A DNA stretch of 9,773 nt from Planctomycetaceae bacterium (lineage in GTDB: Bacteria; Planctomycetota; Planctomycetia; Planctomycetales; Planctomycetaceae), in assembly GCA_947463775.1 (NCBI GenBank), contig CANHVD010000175.1:1-9773 (forward strand), given 5' to 3'. Below, piece after piece: positions 9,401-9,773 of this stretch. A model generated the notes under the pieces. It worked only from the letters and a program-made list of their open reading frames with translations, had not been told where the DNA came from and ran no database searches. A program made the position numbers and the translations under genes. Position 1 is the first letter of the stretch. Each line of letters starts with the position of its first letter.

Positions 9401-9773
9401 CTGTCGAGTTCTGCCAGATTGTGTCGCCGTTGGTGTCCTGAGCCGCATTAAAGTCCAGCACTGCCCCCGAGGTAATTGCACCTGCAGGGACATCATCGTT
9501 CGAGAGTACTCCCGGGGCTGCACCGGTCAGCGGCGTGTTTTCGTTTGTTGAAACTGTGTTGTTTCGAGCGACGATCGGCCCATTTCCTACGGTCAATACC
9601 AAAGCTCGCGTCAGCTCATTGCCGGCGAGATCCCTCGTGGTAATACTCATAGAAACCGACGTCTCGGTGTCTCTGTTCACCGATTGCCCCGCCTTGAGTT
9701 TCAACTGGCCTGAAACGACCTCAAAGCGATTATCGGTGACTGTATAGGTATGAAAATCTCCAGTGGTGGAGTC
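3066..9773 (-). CDS. Giant cadherin/PKD/LamG/VCBS-like repeat surface protein, C-terminal 2235 residues (5' end outside window)
   Basis: The frame is open to the right edge; the first 23 codons at the edge continue a cadherin-like repeat, so no start in the window is genuine. Residues here count from the edge. In order: cadherin-like unit (1-62); VCBS-like repeat split by a LamG-type module (about 64-412); an unnamed beta domain with YSTNGTTW (about 411-554); VCBS-like repeat split by DUF2341 plus LamG (about 555-998); three cadherin-like units (about 998-1298); two PKD domains (about 1299-1489), one with calcium-type DLDGD and the other with NWGDGTP; alternating cadherin and VCBS-like units (about 1490-1973); a Ser/Thr/Gly linker (about 1974-2026); an acidic stretch; a charged helix (about 2119-2153); hydrophobic segments (about 2157-2203); and a 32-residue charged tail. 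VNDAP/VNEAP joints punctuate the repeats. Such proteins are usually exported calcium-stabilised adhesins or matrix components, here apparently membrane-anchored at the C-terminus. Ligand and secretion route are not visible. Confidence 0.93.
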   Translation of the reverse strand, partial: DSTTGDFHTYTVTDNRFEVVSGQLKLKAGQSVNRDTETSVSMSITTRDLAGNELTRALVLTVGNGPIVARNNTVSTNENTPLTGAAPGVLSNDDVPAGAITSGAVLDFNAAQDTNGDTIWQNSTANTGFGLNLGTGVTRSAVTPSHHHGILSSFDFNGSATSGAYSSVPVASLPGNPTDGTGAMELWFRPDELTKKYILIDSGTAQPGSGLSLRLNGTQLEYSVYSGTAEVVVTSDISAQLATGDFVQFMGSVRLNAGVASIEMFVNGVSVGTDSNSGFTSWSDITENFALGNIDGSASVFSVAGADPFAGEMALFRLYDTALSGTQALNNFNAVAGTQAGITVTSTDTSTDSTRGSVTVGTNGSVTYNPNGQFESLAAGATTTDSFRYTVSDGNGNSDTARVTVTITGVNDAPVLTAVSPTLGTIIANENSAATTVSSLLGTSVTDVDTGALRGISVTAATGTGNWQYSTNGTTWVNFGSVSANSSLLLRSTDQIRFAGSGTAAGTATMSYVAWDQSTGTAGAKVDLGVTGRGGTTAWSTNSDTATLTLNRVNLAPTATSDSYTLLEDTTLATGVPGWFNNQWTTRQRLTFNNGAGTALTNQAVLVTLDATRIDYSKTLNNGHDLRFVDGDGTLLDYEIESWDESGTSRVWVRIPQIDAASNTDFVWMYYGNSGAANVQNSGAVWTNQEAVLHMNGTPVDSSSNALTVTTSGATAISGGISASARDFDGVDDNIKLGSSTDLNNIFASGGTISAWINPDGWGEGGFGRIADKAATTLAGGGGAAGWGLQVTADGAILFDHGFRTTQGEWKTNNGVIALSGGWYQITVVYNAGTPTTDPKIFINGVQFAVSEIYTPSGSMLNDSSLQLTIGNHAAATTRTFDGAIDEFRASRTSVTAAQVLADYRSMTGTFTTIGSAEAGPTGVLRNDSDPDGDTLSVASWTNPTRSQAFTMNSDGTFSYTPQANFNGTDSFTYRLTDGTNVLAPVTVTLTVQSVNDAPTTVNVSSSSFAGYTNAAVVGNVTVTDPDAGDTHTITVSDTRFEIVSGQLKLKSGVQINPIAEPTVTLDLVATDSSGAGRRVTTTLTTIDINTSPALSITAITSSVSENTPIGTAVHLASISISDDGIGTNNLSLSGVNAGLFELIGQELYLRAGAIFDHETTATVGVTIEVDDPAYAGSPDDAKVFSLAITDVNEAPSIAITPLMASIAENANSSTFVKVTDLTIVDDALGNNQLSLVGADASMFSVIGEGLYINTSTLLNFESQTFLTVDLQIDDIDVGGSPDGTVTFSLTVTNVNEAPDAIMDGPYVIAEGRDLTVNATGSNDPDGDVLTYEWDLDGDSVFDDATGINPTRTWAQLITDSPGVNDDGIRNVRLRVTDAAGLSTVVTTTLTVTNTPPIITVSGDSSVNSGANYILNLSSTDPGQDAITSWTINWGDGTPSETVAGNLSSVSHVYATPGGTRSITVSGTDEDGTHSMTGGPFVVAVNNSAPNNLALSDLRVTEGISGASVARLTFTDVDFGDRHTATVDDTRFEVVNGELRLRSGQSLSHASEHTVPINITVTDLNGASSTAGFVLTVNHVSQGTADSYAVDGTQQLSVSSPSSGVLNNDMDPDNDSMTAVIQSGPANAAAFGMNANGTFWYRARAGFSGVDTFTYFVNDGESNSSPVTVTLTVNQPATLDFVRTRVSIAENTVLNSRLRIGQFIVTDDGIGTSSISIAGTDATFFELDGANVLYLKAGVSLDYEARRSFLVTGQVNDSAIAGDPDNVRNVAFGITNVNEGPITSGILNTSVNEDAGLQLITTAASFHDPDLESLTYTVTTVSQTAGLLDSVSINANTGVLSVLAKTNAFGTAVLRVTATDAAGATVSSQFTHSVIAVNDAPVLLNYSGETFSGQPLTATTPGLLLRATDVDDSSISVVLIQGPSHGTVTIRPDGSFTYTPATGYFGSDSFRFAGSDGQTTGATMTASLFVQAPLVGGGTSGGTSSGNSTGTTTTSSGTATTNSTSGTSSTTSTASSSSGTSNTTGAPAANAIAAHSTSEEDDEQLAIGVSAAANSDDDMAGFVPQVQIQEGDAGRTLATSASASTTATDRDAGRRYSFGEAYTGASGSMSQRWDVHTALTPLELQRQEFYRELAARTEEQIDSFEKKLSRNVSMDGRVVGSVGVVTTGFSVGYLIWAVRGGMLLSGVLSQIPAWTMLDPLMVIDGEGKDDDKESLQTIMDREQARLNKATPPPKT
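3696..3854 (-). other. Ser/Thr/Gly-rich linker
   Basis: About 53 residues consist almost entirely of Ser, Thr and Gly with a few Ala and Asn. It joins the last beta repeat to an acidic stretch (SEEDDEQ) and the membrane-proximal region. It is probably a flexible, possibly glycosylated stalk, which is inference from composition. Confidence 0.8.
3855..4433 (-). repeat. Cadherin/VCBS-like units closest to the membrane
   Basis: The first (4134-4433) has SVNEDAGLQLITTAASFHDP and LRVTATDAAGA and ends AVNDAP. The second (3855-4133) has LLLRATDVDDSSI, GTVTIRPDGSFTYTPATGYF and DSFRFAGSDGQTTG. The latter is a VCBS/Big-type unit and is the last folded repeat before the linker. Confidence 0.7.
4434..4745 (-). 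repeat. Cadherin-like unit, type B copy 3
   Basis: The unit contains VSIAENTVLNSRL, TDDGIGTSSISIAGTDATFF, LYLKAGVSLDYEARRS and ends at NVNEGP. It matches the tandem B copies at 5880-6503 but is separated from them by PKD, A and VCBS-like units. Confidence 0.8.
4746..5036 (-). repeat. VCBS/Big-type repeat, uninterrupted
   Basis: The unit shows GVLNNDMDPDNDSM, then FGMNANGTFWYRARAGFSGV and DTFTYFVNDGES. This is the intact layout of the repeat type that is split by LamG modules nearer the window edge, so it is a useful internal reference for those insertions. Confidence 0.8.
5037..5306 (-). repeat. Cadherin-like unit, type A copy 3
   Basis: The unit contains TDVDFGDRHTATVDDTRFEV, VNGELRLRSGQSLSH and INITVTDLNGA. 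It is more diverged from copies 1 and 2 than they are from each other. Confidence 0.75.
5307..5879 (-). repeat. Two consecutive PKD domains
   Basis: The first (5586-5879) has ATGSNDPDGDVLTYEWDLDG followed by DSVFDD and ends RLRVTDAAG; its Asp ladder is typical of calcium-stabilised PKD folds. The second (5307-5585) has SSTDPGQDAITSWTINWGDG, HVYATPGG and ITVSGTDEDG. PKD domains usually act as extracellular spacers or adhesive modules. Confidence 0.85.
5880..6188 (-). repeat. Cadherin-like unit, type B copy 2
   Basis: This unit is tandem with copy 1. It contains SIAENANSS, VDDALGNNQLSLVGADASMF, LYINTSTLLNFES and DDIDVGGSPDGTVTF, and ends at NVNEAP. Confidence 0.8.
6195..6503 (-). repeat. Cadherin-like unit, type B copy 1
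   Basis: The unit contains SVSENTPIGTAV, SDDGIGTNNLSLSGVNAGLF, LYLRAGAIFDHET and ends at DVNEAP. The SENTP opening, the F.LYL...DYE/DHE core and the VNEAP joint are shared with copies at 5880-6188 and 4434-4745 and follow bacterial cadherin-repeat layout. Confidence 0.8.
6507..6782 (-). repeat. Cadherin-like unit, type A copy 2
   Basis: This unit carries DPDAGDTHTITVSDTRFEIV and GQLKLKSG, then LDLVATDSSGAG. It is the closest relative of the partial unit at the window edge, with similarity visible at the DNA level. Confidence 0.75.
7050..7727 (-). other. LamG domain (second lectin-like module)
   Basis: About 226 residues directly follow the DUF2341 module. They include AVLHMNGTPVDSSSNA, ARDFDGVDDNIKLG, TISAWINPDGWG, WYQITVVYNAG, IFINGVQ, LQLTIGNH and the terminal FDGAIDEFRASRTSV. 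This is the standard order of LamG/concanavalin A-like jelly-roll strands. The VCBS-like repeat resumes after it at GVLRNDSDPDGD. Confidence 0.85.
7740..8048 (-). other. DUF2341-type module
   Basis: The segment begins GWFNNQWTTRQRLTFNNGAG and continues with LTNQAVLVTLD, the hallmark HDLRFVDGDGTLLDYEIESW, VWVRIPQID and FVWMYYGN. This order of motifs is characteristic of the DUF2341 family, which commonly precedes a LamG domain, as it does here. It interrupts a VCBS-like repeat between EDTTLATGVPG and GVLRNDSDPDGD. Its biochemical role is unknown. Confidence 0.8.
8112..8543 (-). other. Unnamed beta-rich repeat domain
   Basis: About 144 residues follow GVNDAPV. They contain IANENSA, DVDTGALRGISV, a GNWQYSTNGTTWVNFG hairpin, LLLRSTDQIRF and MSYVAWDQSTGTAG, and end before NLAPTA. 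I recall similar stretches in other bacterial giant repeat proteins but cannot assign a family name with confidence. It is distinct from the cadherin, PKD and LamG units around it. Confidence 0.5.
8769..9467 (-). other. LamG/concanavalin A-like module inserted in a VCBS-like repeat
   Basis: About 233 residues start at AVLDFNAAQDTNGDTIW and run to LFRLYDTALSGTQALNNFNA. The sequence has jelly-roll lectin features: FDFNG near the start, MELWFRP, IEMFVNGVSVG and a closing strand FAGEMALFRLYD. The preceding residues (NENTPLTGAAPGVLSNDD) and the following ones (GSVTVGTNGSVTYNPNGQF, then FRYTVSDGNG) are two halves of one VCBS/Big-type repeat, so the module is nested rather than placed between repeats. 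A carbohydrate or glycoprotein ligand is possible but is inference. Confidence 0.75.
9588..9773 (-). repeat. Cadherin-like unit, type A copy 1 (partial)
   Basis: The edge of the window encodes a unit containing FHTYTVTDNRFEVVSGQLKL and ending at LVLTVG. It matches the type A units at 6507-6782 and 5037-5306, which share the pattern D..H/T..T/V.D.RFE-VV/IV-G-L-L-SG. Its N-terminal part lies beyond the window. It shows that the coding frame continues to the edge. Confidence 0.8.

Noticed and set aside
9675..9704. Apparent start of the giant protein at 9704
   Set aside because: The codon is TTG within a cadherin-like repeat (GQLKLK) and the frame continues to the window edge with matching repeat sequence, so this is an internal Leu codon.

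Overview
The window comes from a bacterium, most likely a marine or aquatic member of the Planctomycetota. That call is an inference. It rests on a giant cadherin/PKD/LamG/VCBS-like surface protein with DUF2341-LamG modules, starts without clear Shine-Dalgarno sequences, and roughly balanced base composition. No taxonomic marker gene is present.

Layout, left to right. Bases 1-103 probably hold the last 33 codons of a plus-strand gene whose body lies outside the window. Bases 129-165 form a strong intrinsic terminator with U-tracts on both strands, so it can end that gene and also the minus-strand operon converging on it. Bases 166-348 show no gene. Bases 349-3006 (minus) encode a membrane-bound hybrid histidine kinase: periplasmic sensor, PAS, HisKA, HATPase, receiver, HPt. 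Bases 3066-9773 (minus) encode the C-terminal 2235 residues of a giant modular surface protein that runs off the right edge, so its N-terminus, signal peptide and promoter are outside the window.

The giant-protein gene lies upstream of the kinase gene on the same strand, only 59-92 bp away, so the two are probably co-transcribed. The surface protein is a chain of calcium-dependent-looking beta-sandwich repeats. Two of its VCBS-like repeats are split by LamG-type lectin-like modules. It ends in a Ser/Thr/Gly-rich linker, a helical segment, one or two membrane segments and a short charged tail. A plausible model is that the giant protein is a membrane-anchored adhesin or matrix protein and the kinase senses an associated envelope signal, passing it through its own receiver and HPt domains to a response regulator encoded elsewhere. 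The physical pairing is seen in the sequence; the functional link is inference.

The most useful leads are the adhesin-kinase pair, the LamG-in-VCBS nesting, the unnamed C-terminal membrane module, and a perfect 16-bp palindrome just upstream of the more likely kinase start codon.
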